Below, piece by piece: positions 6,752 to 15,385 of a stretch of 64,000 bases of DNA; position 1 is the stretch's first letter; each line of letters starts with the position of its first letter. The DNA lies in IMG/VR virus record IMGVR_UViG_3300043774_000656, positions 1 through 64,000 of that record; one strand, written 5' to 3'. A program made the position numbers and the translations under genes. The notes under the pieces are model-generated. The model had not been told where the DNA came from. It saw nothing but the letters and a program-made list of their open reading frames with translations, and ran no database searches. This stretch comes from a virus.

Positions 6752-9700
6752 TTATTTCTTCTTTACAGAACCGGACGTTATTCCGATTTTAGCATTAAAT
6801 GGGTTTGGAACTGATCCTTTAGCCTCAAACTTAAATTCAGCAACTGAAAAAGATTTACTAACAAAGGACATACTGTTTCCTTTCACATCAAATATAAGGT
6901 ATATCTGAGCTAAGTCTTGTGACTTATTTATTAGAGAAGTTAGGGGCTCTTGATATAGATTATTTAGATAATCAACAACCGTAGTAACTAAAGGATAGAA
7001 AACAGCACCGAATACCGTCTCATCTTTTAGACTATCCCATTCATCATACATGTCTTTTGCGGTCATATCCTTTGGTTTCGTGCCGCATAATTTCCAAAGT
7101 TCTTCATAGAATGTTATGAAGTTTTTCTTATCCTTATGTAATTTGTACAACCATTCTATGATAACTTCTTTAGTAAGTGTGGTTGATTCAAGACCTGAAG
7201 TTTTTATAAGGTAGTTATATGGTGTACCGGCGCCGCTCAGGTATGATGAAAGCATTTCATTATAAAAATCAAAAATACTCAGGTCTACTATCTTCTTAAG
7301 TATGTTATCGTATAGATCTTGTTCATCTTGTGACATTGTTAATTCACCAGAATCTTTTAAAGTTGTTACAGCTTTCACTAGACCAGTTGCTGCAGGTGTT
7401 CCACCTTTACTACCGGCTTTAGAAGATATATGCATGCTATCAAAAATAAAATCTACAAGCTCTGCGTTAGAAGCAGTAGGGAACGAAACACCCGATTTAT
7501 ATGTTTTAATTATATTGAATAGATGCAGACCTCCTAAAACTTCACCGAAATCATTTGCGATATTTGATATCGAAATTAGATCTATGCCTTCTGCTAAACC
7601 TTTATCGAATTTATATTCATATGACGTACCTGTACCATTTTTTAAGAAATCTAACATGTCGGTATATGAATTAGCATGACCACCGCCGCTGGTAACGGCC
7701 TCTATTAAACCTTTTAGAAAATCTTTATAGTTATCTGGATATTCAGTCATGTCTATTCCTGACTTAATTGCAGATTCATAAACTTTACTAGATTTATAAG
7801 AACCTGTTGAAAGACCCAGTGCATCAGGTGTTAATTTCTTTTTACCTACAACTGCGACGTCGCCTGATTTACTTTCCTTTGTTGCATCGACAATTTCTAT
7901 AGTACCACCTCTTGTATATGAAAATTTATTTAGCAAGGTAACTTGCTTTTTGAATTTTATAATATAGGTATAGTAATCGCCTGAATTGCCTTGCTTCGGT
8001 GGTAAAATTGAGTCAAACACATAAGTACCTTCTGGTGCACCTATACTATTTAAGTATGATGTTATGTTCTGTTCAGCTACTGTAGTTCCTCCGAATGAAG
8101 CTCTAAGTACTTCACCTTCACCTTTACTTGGTTTACCTCTACCTTTAGTTCCTGCTACAACTCTATCAGCTCTTACTCCTGAAGATTCCGCCCAGCTATC
8201 ATATGCTAAATCCCAAGGTGTACCTTCTTTTTTAGCTTCATTTATCCTGGCTGATTCAAAAATAAAATCATTAAATGTAAGAAGTGAAAAATTTTCTTTA
8301 ACTTCTTGCATGATAGTCTTAAGTTGGTCATACAATTTATGCATACCCTTAGGTGTCATTCTCTTGAATGTTGCCTCATCATCTATCTTTAAAGCTTCTC
8401 TTACTTTGGTAGCACTGATATCTTCATCTGATCTCTTAATTTCAAATGCATCAAGCTCAGGAAGAGCATTCAGCTCTTCTTTATACTTGTCAATCTGGTA
8501 CTTATAGGCTTTAAGTCTATCTGTACCTGCTCCCCATAGAACCGGTTCATATGCAGGTCTAACAGCATTATAAATTGTATCGATACCTGCAGTATTGATA
8601 ACTGCGGCACCTTCAATCATATTACTCTGTATAGCACCAATCATTGCCAGTTGTGTATCTTCATCAAAAGGATTCTTAGCAGGATCTGATTTACCACCTC
8701 TTACAATTAAGATGAATGTAGGTAAACCATTTTCTTTATAAAGTTGTTCAACAACTTTCATGTGACCTTCAGTAAAAGGCTGGAATCGACCTGCAAAGAT
8801 ATTAACCTTCTTAGAACCATGTTCAGTAGTGTTTAATTTCAAAGCCTCATTGATGATGCTTTCAAACACTGAAGTTACATTTTCTATTTGAGATCTCTTT
8901 AAGTAGTTATTAAAGTCTAGTATTTGATTTTCTTCTGGTACCATTTCAACCTTCTTTTGTATCTTCTCAATGATACCATTAAGGGTATCAACTATTTGTT
9001 GTGTAAGTATTGGTGTAGTGTTCTTTCTATATCTTCTAAATGAACTGATAATAATTTTGAATAGATCGCTAAGCTTACTATTCTTTAATATCTCTCTGGT
9101 TCTTTCATTTGGTATAGTGGCTAGATTGATTTCAAACTCAGGCTTCTTTGCAAAGTCTGGTGTTTCAAAATCAACTCCAATATATTTATGACCATTCTTT
9201 TGGATATAGTCATTGAATAAAACAGACATAAGTTCAATGTATCTCTCATCAGGTGACTCACTATTAAGTTGTATACCTGTCATATCTACGAGCTCCATAA
9301 ATTCAATTATGTCAAGCATTGCGATTTGATACATGTCATTAGCTTTTCTATCTACAGGCTTAGTGATATTTTTAGAATGCTGCTGCATTACTGGATCAAT
9401 CAATCTAGCTGAATAGACTTCACTTTCACCAGGTGTAATAAATTTGAATATGATACCCTCGATTGGTTTATCAATATCATTCATTAGAGAACTGGTTCTT
9501 ATGTCTGGGTTAAGAACACTTATAATATAACGTGTAAAAGACTGGCTCTTAAATGTAGCCATAAGATCTGATTCTGGAGTACTTAAGTAGTCCATTATTC
9601 TATCTTTCTGTACTGATGTTAAATTGCCATTATAGATAATTGGGGGTCTTTCAACATCTAATGTTTTAGACCAATCTGAAAGAACTCTAGGGTCTGAAAT

Positions 9701-10096
9701 TGTTTTTAAGATTCTACCTTCACCATTACTGATTTGAATATCTGTAAGTACTAGATTATTCTTTGGTAGTCTATCATAAACAATGTTAACTGGTGCTAAA
9801 GATGGGAAATACTGAAAGCCAAAAACCCAATTGTCTGGCATTTTGATTACTGTCTCCAATCCAAGCTCATGAAAATGCTCTATAGCTTTTTCGTAAAAGA
9901 CCATCATAGTTCTATCTATAAAATTTATAGGTGAACCGTCTTTCTTCATAAACACAATTGTACCATCGGTGTTCTTCATTACCATAAGTCTAGAACCATC
10001 TAGCTGTTCAGTAACTATAACATACTTGGTAAAAAGGTTTTCAATAAAGCTTCGACCTCTGTCTTTGTATATTTGCTTGAGATTGGTAAGTGCCAT
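6752..10096 (-). CDS. Large putative packaged polyprotein: degenerate polynucleotide-ligase domain, cytidylyltransferase-like domain, unknown C-terminal domain
   Basis: 1114 residues in at least three parts. Residues 1-300 have the outline of an RNA/DNA-ligase adenylation domain: motif I reads TEQLDGSR at 29-36, with Gln31 where the catalytic Lys should be; motif III reads FGFQYF, with Gln where Glu is usual; motif IV is normal (EGIIFKF, E214); motif V lacks its Lys. Residues 430-600 form a nucleotidyltransferase of the T/HxGH class (GRFQPFTEGH at 436-445, ISATKVR at 560-566), the NMN-adenylyltransferase / phosphopantetheine-adenylyltransferase superfamily. Residues 620-1114 were not recognised. 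Capsid-targeting-like motifs lie between the parts (FESIINE|A near 417; LLTFNDFIFE|S near 614; INE|A near 620), so prohead protease could release each module. It overlaps the previous gene by TAATG. Confidence 0.8.
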   Translation of the reverse strand: MALTNLKQIYKDRGRSFIENLFTKYVIVTEQLDGSRLMVMKNTDGTIVFMKKDGSPINFIDRTMMVFYEKAIEHFHELGLETVIKMPDNWVFGFQYFPSLAPVNIVYDRLPKNNLVLTDIQISNGEGRILKTISDPRVLSDWSKTLDVERPPIIYNGNLTSVQKDRIMDYLSTPESDLMATFKSQSFTRYIISVLNPDIRTSSLMNDIDKPIEGIIFKFITPGESEVYSARLIDPVMQQHSKNITKPVDRKANDMYQIAMLDIIEFMELVDMTGIQLNSESPDERYIELMSVLFNDYIQKNGHKYIGVDFETPDFAKKPEFEINLATIPNERTREILKNSKLSDLFKIIISSFRRYRKNTTPILTQQIVDTLNGIIEKIQKKVEMVPEENQILDFNNYLKRSQIENVTSVFESIINEALKLNTTEHGSKKVNIFAGRFQPFTEGHMKVVEQLYKENGLPTFILIVRGGKSDPAKNPFDEDTQLAMIGAIQSNMIEGAAVINTAGIDTIYNAVRPAYEPVLWGAGTDRLKAYKYQIDKYKEELNALPELDAFEIKRSDEDISATKVREALKIDDEATFKRMTPKGMHKLYDQLKTIMQEVKENFSLLTFNDFIFESARINEAKKEGTPWDLAYDSWAESSGVRADRVVAGTKGRGKPSKGEGEVLRASFGGTTVAEQNITSYLNSIGAPEGTYVFDSILPPKQGNSGDYYTYIIKFKKQVTLLNKFSYTRGGTIEIVDATKESKSGDVAVVGKKKLTPDALGLSTGSYKSSKVYESAIKSGIDMTEYPDNYKDFLKGLIEAVTSGGGHANSYTDMLDFLKNGTGTSYEYKFDKGLAEGIDLISISNIANDFGEVLGGLHLFNIIKTYKSGVSFPTASNAELVDFIFDSMHISSKAGSKGGTPAATGLVKAVTTLKDSGELTMSQDEQDLYDNILKKIVDLSIFDFYNEMLSSYLSGAGTPYNYLIKTSGLESTTLTKEVIIEWLYKLHKDKKNFITFYEELWKLCGTKPKDMTAKDMYDEWDSLKDETVFGAVFYPLVTTVVDYLNNLYQEPLTSLINKSQDLAQIYLIFDVKGNSMSFVSKSFSVAEFKFEAKGSVPNPFNAKIGITSGSVKKK

Positions 10097-11361
10097 TATC
10101 TGCCGTATTTAATAATTCCCATTAGTTGATTGATAGCTGCAAAAGTACCAGTAAGCTTGTACATGTTACCTTTGTATTTGAATACAAGGCCTTCAGTTGG
10201 TATGATAGATTCAATACCACCAATTCTTGCAAGTCTAGCTAATTCAGCTTCAACCTTTTCTATTTGTTTTGTATCACCATTTAACTTGATGGCTTCAGCC
10301 TCTTTTCTAATGGTATCATGTAGTCTTCTCTTTTCTGCATCAGGAGAAAGAGCTAGGAAGTTAGAAGCGTTCTTCAACACAACAGAACCTAATTCTAGGA
10401 ATAGATCCTCAAATGGTCTAATGTTTTCTTTAAACTTCTTTTTAAGATCTCCCTTTTCGTATTCCTTGATCTTTTCTACCTCTTTGGCATCAACCATTTT
10501 GGCTAAAGCTCTCATATCAAGGGCTTTCTTATCATCATAAGCCCATCTTTGTACAAGACCATCTTTAACCCATTGTTCAAGATTTGGGAAGTTAGAATCA
10601 ATTTCCTTTCTCCACCATGCTTCATGATATTTAGAAACAGGATCATTTAATTGTAGATTAAATTCATCCTGTAACTTGAAAACCTTGTTCATGAAGTAAT
10701 CGATGTTAACATCGAAGTCCATGTCTTTAGCAACCTTTAAGGCTTGTGGAGGAATGATCTCAAAAACTTGACCGATATGGTTGTTTGCATCTTTGATAAT
10801 CTTGGCAAGATCTTTAGCAGGTTTAGAATCTTCACCAGTTATATTTCCTTGGCCGTCAGTTTGCTTAATACCATGGAATTGAATAACATCTCTATCATAG
10901 TTGATAACGTTTGAATTTTTGGAATATATCAATTCCATATTCATAAAGTTTTTACCGTTATCAAAGTATGCTTCTTGATCTTCTTTAGAAAGTGCTTCAA
11001 GTGCTTTTGCTAAATCATTAGCAGCAAGCGTAAATGTTGCTCTAACTTGTTCAGATGGGTGATCAGCAAACATCATTTCAATACCTGAAAGATCTATAGG
11101 ATTCTGAAGCTGGCCTTTATTGCGGGCAAACATTGCTTTACCATCTTTAACGGTTGCAAATATATTTTGACCATCGGTCTTCTCAGTAGGATCTTCCTCA
11201 AAGTTTAATTCACCTGAAAGACCTGCTTCGATCATTTTTCTAAAATCATCAAAGGTCAAACCTGCGTCATCGAAGGGGTGCATCATATGTCCTGCAGCAC
11301 CGCCTTCGAGGATCGGTTCATATTGTTCATTTATAAATGAGTCAAATGAGAGAAGCTTCAT
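10096..11361 (-). CDS. Capsid-targeted polynucleotide-ligase-like nucleotidyltransferase
   Basis: 421 residues. The N-terminus MKLLSFDSFINE is capsid-targeting-like, with a second phi-x-E (ILE|GG) near residue 19. Ligase-superfamily motifs follow: motif I EKTDGQN with K61 as the expected adenylated Lys, motif III NMELI near 141-145, motif IV EGLVFKY (E390), motif V YKLTG (K402). About 240 residues separate III from IV, more than usual, and contain a helical insertion. The likely activity is ATP-dependent nucleotidyl transfer (RNA or DNA joining or end adenylation), but the substrate cannot be read. The neighbouring 1114-residue protein carries a degenerate version of the same fold, so the two may be paralogues, possibly one active and one scaffold or binding partner. 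Similar proteins occur in other T4-like phages, as far as I recall. Confidence 0.75.
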   Translation of the reverse strand: MKLLSFDSFINEQYEPILEGGAAGHMMHPFDDAGLTFDDFRKMIEAGLSGELNFEEDPTEKTDGQNIFATVKDGKAMFARNKGQLQNPIDLSGIEMMFADHPSEQVRATFTLAANDLAKALEALSKEDQEAYFDNGKNFMNMELIYSKNSNVINYDRDVIQFHGIKQTDGQGNITGEDSKPAKDLAKIIKDANNHIGQVFEIIPPQALKVAKDMDFDVNIDYFMNKVFKLQDEFNLQLNDPVSKYHEAWWRKEIDSNFPNLEQWVKDGLVQRWAYDDKKALDMRALAKMVDAKEVEKIKEYEKGDLKKKFKENIRPFEDLFLELGSVVLKNASNFLALSPDAEKRRLHDTIRKEAEAIKLNGDTKQIEKVEAELARLARIGGIESIIPTEGLVFKYKGNMYKLTGTFAAINQLMGIIKYGR

Positions 11362-11363
11362 GA

Positions 11364-11786
11364 TTAAGCTTTATTTAACATTCCGATAAGTGGACCGTAG
11401 TCATTACCCTTCTTCTGTGCCAAAAGACCATCTGCTACTTCTTTAGCTTTAGCCTCATCAAAATCATCAGGGTGCTGTTGCTTAAGAATAGTATTCACAT
11501 ATTCTCTAAACTCATCATCATTTTTAATATCAGATTCGTTTACTTGACCACCTGATACTGATTTAGAAAGTTCATTCATTGCATCTACGCTGAAAAGCTT
11601 TTCCAAGAAAGCAGGTTTTTGATCTTCAGAAATTTCTGATGGGTTAACCACGTCAAATTCTCTTAGAAGATTTTCAAAAGCCATACCCATTGATTTCTGA
11701 GTCTGTACTTTCTTTTCTGTCATTTTAGCATCAGACTGTGATTTAACGTGCTGAGTAAAACTTTCAAATGATAATAGATTTTTCAT
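11364..11786 (-). CDS. Putative packaged head protein, capsid-targeting-like N-terminus
   Basis: 140 residues, acidic and helical. The N-terminus MKNLLSFESFTQHVKSQ follows the cluster pattern (x-F-x-S-F) but lacks the canonical phi-x-E cut site at the usual place, so removal of the signal is uncertain. The body (MAFENLLREFDVVNPSEI ... DDFDEAKAKEVADGLLAQ) looks like a small helical bundle. It lies 2 bases before the ligase-like gene. No family recognised. Confidence 0.6.
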   Translation of the reverse strand: MKNLLSFESFTQHVKSQSDAKMTEKKVQTQKSMGMAFENLLREFDVVNPSEISEDQKPAFLEKLFSVDAMNELSKSVSGGQVNESDIKNDDEFREYVNTILKQQHPDDFDEAKAKEVADGLLAQKKGNDYGPLIGMLNKA

Positions 11787-11798
11787 TTTTATTTGTTT

Positions 11799-12083
11799 TT
11801 ATTTTGGATTTTCGTCTTTATTATCTAAGCGACTCTGCATATAACTGTGTACAGTTTCTATGTAATCAGCAGCTGTAGTAATTTTACTTTGTACCCAGGC
11901 TTCTAGATCTTTAACGTTACCGATAAGATTGATTAGTTCACTGGCATGGTCGATAGCACTTTTCAATTGACCTATAGCCATTTCTTGTTCTTCTGACATA
12001 TCGCCGTTAGCCATCTCCTTAGGCACTATACTAAGATCACTGGTTTCTTCACTTACGAAGTCTTTATAATTCTTTACAGGCAT
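11799..12083 (-). CDS. Small capsid-targeting-type protein, T4-like phage family
   Basis: 94 residues. The N-terminus VKNYKDFVSE|E is capsid-targeting-like. Residues 30-85 form helices (QLKSAIDHASELINLI, then LEAWVQSKITTAADYIETV) that resemble a short conserved protein of T4-like cyanophages and related phages whose function I do not know. It is the first gene of the capsid-targeting cluster, with a promoter-like TATATA element about 10-25 nt upstream, inside the end of uvsW. Late expression and head packaging are inferred. Confidence 0.7.
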   Translation of the reverse strand: MPVKNYKDFVSEETSDLSIVPKEMANGDMSEEQEMAIGQLKSAIDHASELINLIGNVKDLEAWVQSKITTAADYIETVHSYMQSRLDNKDENPK

Positions 12084-12091
12084 AACCCAGG

Positions 12092-12108
12092 TTTTTTGTT
12101 ATATATCA
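12092..12108 (-). promoter_or_regulatory. Possible late-type promoter of the capsid-targeting gene cluster
   Basis: The minus strand reads TGATATATAACAAAAAA, ending about 9 nt before the ATG at 12083. It resembles the repeated motif TAAATATATACTCAAAATA found upstream of 44424 and 56922, at similar spacing. It overlaps the uvsW stop. Suggestive only, given the base composition. Confidence 0.4.
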
Positions 12109-13605
12109 GAATTTAACTTGTTTAACTGCGTATGCAAATTTCTGCTCTTTATAAATTTTCTGACGCTCTTTACCGTGTTTATAGAGATAACCGTCCCAGC
12201 CGTCATAACTAAAGTTATCTACAAAGTCGATAATTGTAAGAAGATCTTTGTCTTTATGTAGCCTTAATCCTCTACCGATACTTTGTCTTACTATGACTTC
12301 AGACTTGAATGATTCTGTAAAGAAAATATTGTGTATGTTTTTAATACTAATACCTGTACTGAATGTACCAAAGCTGGCTATCAAGATAACATTTTCACCT
12401 TTCTCCATTTTGTCTTTATAGACGTCTCTGATTTCAGCATCTGTTCCTCCATCTACATAGTAAATAGGTCTTGCAAATTTTTCACGTAGTAATTTATAGA
12501 GCTTTTGACCATGTTCAATTCTATGAAATAGAACAAGACTACTTTTCGTTGATCTACCTATGATGTTGGCTATGAAATTAAGACGTTCATCGTTTTTAAC
12601 GATAAAGTCTTGTTCCATTTGGTATAGCTCCTTTCTATTTGGTGTTCTGCTTAGACTAGAAAAAGCCATCTTTACTTCTTCTGAAGCATAGTCCATTTCA
12701 ATAACTTGTACTCGACATTTGGTAACAAAGCCTTCTGATGCTAAATAATTGGCACTAACCTCAGTGATCAGCGGACCAGTATAACTCATTAGGGTCAATC
12801 TGTCAAGTGTCTCTGGTTTTGGTATAGTACCTGAAAGACCAAATCTGTAAACTGAATTAGTACATTTCTCTAGGATCTGTTTAATAGACTGGGCTTTTAC
12901 CTTGTGTGTCTCATCGACAATAACCGCATCAAAGCCCTCAAAGTATTCCTTTGGCTTTTTCGATAATGATTGATATGTACCTATTACAAGGTTATACTCT
13001 GGCTTCGGTGCTTGACCTGAATAAATCTCTTGATATTTAATCTTAACTGGATTTTCAACGAATCTAGTGTAACTCTTAAAGTCACTTACACCCTGTGTAA
13101 CAAGACTAACACTGGGTACAATAAACAATATCTTTTGAGCTTTTTCTTTTTGTAAAAGATATGAAACAATGATATATGAGATTAGTGTTTTACCTGCAGA
13201 TGTTGCAAGCTCTGCTACACATAGTCTATTTTTAAGGATTTGATATGCTGCTTCAATTTGATACTGACGTATCTCCATGTTAAAGCCATTGAAATACTCT
13301 TTAACCCAGGCCTCAAACTCTTCCATTTTTATAGAGTTATCAAATAATCTTCTGATACCTTCTATTTCAATTTCATAATTAAACTTCTTGCATATATCTA
13401 AAATCTCTCTCCATAAACCTGCAGGTATGAATCTATCTTTAAGGAAATAGGAAACATTTCCATCCCAGTGCCCTTGCTTAACCAGAGGGTGGAAGCGCCA
13501 GCCATTCACCTTTCTGGTTAAACATATTCGTAGTTGCTCGATTTCTATATCAGATGCTTCAACTACGATTAGATACTTGTTATCTTCACTTAGTTCAAGT
13601 TTCAC
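12106..13605 (-). CDS. uvsW: UvsW-like recombination helicase (SF2)
   Basis: 499 residues, close to T4 UvsW. An N-terminal DNA-binding region of about 110 residues (as in UvsW) precedes the helicase core: Walker A ATSAGKT (134-140), motif II DETH (231-234), motif III SGT (258-260), motif V region ASFGTFSTGISIKN, and motif VI RQSIGRGLRL. In T4, UvsW unwinds R-loops and branched DNA, moving replication from origin-dependent to recombination-dependent. It lies directly after the UvsY-like gene, the same partnership as in T4, with a one-base gap. Confidence 0.92.
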   Translation of the reverse strand: MKLELSEDNKYLIVVEASDIEIEQLRICLTRKVNGWRFHPLVKQGHWDGNVSYFLKDRFIPAGLWREILDICKKFNYEIEIEGIRRLFDNSIKMEEFEAWVKEYFNGFNMEIRQYQIEAAYQILKNRLCVAELATSAGKTLISYIIVSYLLQKEKAQKILFIVPSVSLVTQGVSDFKSYTRFVENPVKIKYQEIYSGQAPKPEYNLVIGTYQSLSKKPKEYFEGFDAVIVDETHKVKAQSIKQILEKCTNSVYRFGLSGTIPKPETLDRLTLMSYTGPLITEVSANYLASEGFVTKCRVQVIEMDYASEEVKMAFSSLSRTPNRKELYQMEQDFIVKNDERLNFIANIIGRSTKSSLVLFHRIEHGQKLYKLLREKFARPIYYVDGGTDAEIRDVYKDKMEKGENVILIASFGTFSTGISIKNIHNIFFTESFKSEVIVRQSIGRGLRLHKDKDLLTIIDFVDNFSYDGWDGYLYKHGKERQKIYKEQKFAYAVKQVKF

Positions 13606-13606
13606 T

Positions 13607-14044
13607 TTAGGCTAGTTCATTAATGTTAAGTCTATTCTTAATAGCCCATCCAACATTGTCTAATGTTTTGATACATTCCTTAAAATACTCGATCTGAGCA
13701 GTTAAGAAACCTATCTGTCTGTCTAATACCGACAGATCAGCTTCAACCATATTGACCTTTTGTTTGTCATTAAGTTTATAGTCATAGTTAAAGTACTCCA
13801 GAAATTTATTCTTGTACTGGATGTTATATGACGACTCTCTTTTCTTTAGAGTGATATTGATCTTAGCTATCTGATCTATTATCATGTGGCGATAACTAAG
13901 CATAGTAACTTGCACTTCTGCAAGGTTTTCAAACTCTCTGATCTTGGATATCAATTCTACTATTCTATCTCCCCATTCACTTCTCTGTTTTTCGAGAAAT
14001 TTATCCAGGTCATTAAGTTTATCGAGTTCTGTTTGATTTTCCAT
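13607..14044 (-). CDS. uvsY: UvsY-like recombination mediator
   Basis: 145 residues, against 137 in T4 UvsY. It is almost wholly helical. The C-terminal half (EADLSVLDRQIGFLTAQIEY ... TLDNVGWAIKNRLNINEL) resembles the UvsY pattern, where a V-D-x-x-x-x-Y helix is followed by a short I-K-x-R segment before the end. UvsY loads the UvsX recombinase on gp32-covered single-stranded DNA. The gene lies between primase and uvsW and close to the gp32-like gene, strongly supporting the assignment; UvsX itself is not in the window. Confidence 0.75.
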   Translation of the reverse strand: MENQTELDKLNDLDKFLEKQRSEWGDRIVELISKIREFENLAEVQVTMLSYRHMIIDQIAKINITLKKRESSYNIQYKNKFLEYFNYDYKLNDKQKVNMVEADLSVLDRQIGFLTAQIEYFKECIKTLDNVGWAIKNRLNINELA

Positions 14045-14045
14045 C

Positions 14046-14261
14046 TTAGAATAATTTACCTTCGCTATCTATATCCTTTTTGTATACGATAACATTTCTT
14101 TTCTTAGTTTTTACTTGGAAATCAGAAATTGTTTTACCTGTATACTCATAGTTAGCTGAAGGTAAATCCTCTAACAATAACTTAAACTTCTTAAGGTGGT
14201 TATCATGGTCTTGATTAAATTTATCAAGCTCTTCCATTATCCATTTATTATTTTTATACAT
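14046..14261 (-). CDS. Small protein of unknown function
   Basis: 71 residues, highly charged. It has a helical N-terminal half (KWIMEELDKFNQDHDNHLKK) and a basic C-terminal half with short strands. It overlaps the end of the primase gene by 8 bases and ends one base before the uvsY-like gene, so it is part of this replication/recombination operon. No family recognised. Confidence 0.6.
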   Translation of the reverse strand: MYKNNKWIMEELDKFNQDHDNHLKKFKLLLEDLPSANYEYTGKTISDFQVKTKKRNVIVYKKDIDSEGKLF

Positions 14262-15330
14262 AGAAACTATCTAAACTGTTAGAAGAAAAGTAGCTGCCAA
14301 TATATTTATATGCATCTAATTTGTTTTTGTAACAAATTAAAATCAGGTCATTAAGATCTTTTATTTCATATTCATTTAGATTAAAGGTTGAAATAAACTT
14401 AGACCATAGGAATACTTCTTTACCAGTCTTCAGCAAATCTCTCATGGCATTCTTACCTGCTTTATCGTTATCGAACATGTATCTGATAGTTGGTATATCT
14501 TGAAACTGTTCGACATTTCGGCCAACTGTACATAGGGCTAGGCTGTTACCCATAAACTTGGCATCAATTGGTCCCTCAAATATAGTAACAGGTCTTGTAA
14601 AGTCTATGTCAAGTATACCAAAAAGTGTAGACACATCATTCAGCTTTTCAACTTCACTGCCTTCAGGTAATTCTAGACCACAGAAGCCATAAAGCTTTTC
14701 TATATTATATGTTTGATATTTAGATCCACTGCGACCTAGATTTCTCATCTGAAAGCCAACAACCCGCTTTCTATCATTGGTTAAATTAAGTATGTACAAC
14801 TTATTATTACCATATGTAAAGCCATCAGCTGATCTGACCAATAACCTGTTCTTCAGGTATTCATAACCTGGGCTATTTTCATTTATCTTTTTAGTACCTG
14901 TTCTTTCCATAAACAGATCAAGTGGTACTGCAAGCTTATATAGGTTTTCAAAGATTTCATATCTGACACTCTGTCTTACCGTCTTTCTGCTATGTGATTT
15001 GATATAATCGATTACACCAATTCTTTCAGTGCTGTTAAGGCCATTGGGTATGTAATCGTTAATTAGTTCACTGACAGACTTATGTATATTACAACCATAG
15101 TTATAACAGTGATAGTAAAGAGTGTCCCAAAATAAATTACCGCGCTTCTTAAGCATGTCAGTACTACTATCACCGCAATAGGGGCATGCAAAGTTTAAAC
15201 GATTGTGCATCTTCTTGATTCTGGCCTTAGCACCCTTGCCATGCGCAGAAACAAGTATATCCTCAACCAGGCCTTCTACTTTATTTCTAAATGCTTCGTC
15301 TATTTCAAATTTATTATCCAATGATACCAT
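14254..15330 (-). CDS. DNA primase (T4 gp61-like)
   Basis: 358 residues, near the 342 of T4 gp61. An N-terminal zinc-binding motif is visible (CPYC at 49-52, HCYNYGC at 74-80). The central TOPRIM region includes TIFEGPIDAKF and YMFDNDKAGKNAM (the D-x-D). It makes RNA primers for lagging-strand synthesis with a DnaB-type helicase, which is not in the window. The gene follows the terminator after the gp32-like gene, so it is either read through or has its own promoter in the 55-base gap, where I see nothing convincing. Confidence 0.93.
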   Translation of the reverse strand: MVSLDNKFEIDEAFRNKVEGLVEDILVSAHGKGAKARIKKMHNRLNFACPYCGDSSTDMLKKRGNLFWDTLYYHCYNYGCNIHKSVSELINDYIPNGLNSTERIGVIDYIKSHSRKTVRQSVRYEIFENLYKLAVPLDLFMERTGTKKINENSPGYEYLKNRLLVRSADGFTYGNNKLYILNLTNDRKRVVGFQMRNLGRSGSKYQTYNIEKLYGFCGLELPEGSEVEKLNDVSTLFGILDIDFTRPVTIFEGPIDAKFMGNSLALCTVGRNVEQFQDIPTIRYMFDNDKAGKNAMRDLLKTGKEVFLWSKFISTFNLNEYEIKDLNDLILICYKNKLDAYKYIGSYFSSNSLDSFYV

Positions 15331-15342
15331 TTAGTTAAATGT

Positions 15343-15370
15343 AAAAAAGGGAGCACTGAGGCTCCCTTTT
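15343..15370 (-). terminator. Rho-independent terminator after the gp32-like gene
   Basis: Stem GGGAGC (15349-15354) pairs with GCTCCC (15361-15366) around a 6-base loop; A6 on one side and T4 on the other extend the pairing. On the minus strand it ends in a T run and lies between the SSB stop (15386) and the primase start (15330). It would give an abundant monocistronic gp32 message, as in T4. Confidence 0.88.
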
Positions 15371-15385
15371 GATTATAGATAGTTA

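Noticed and set aside
8064-8507. Plus-strand ORF of 147 codons (and similar ones at 28368-28781, 34262-34681)
   Set aside because: They mirror well-supported minus-strand genes, have low-complexity Ser/Leu-rich sequence typical of antisense reading, and no promoter or homology cue.
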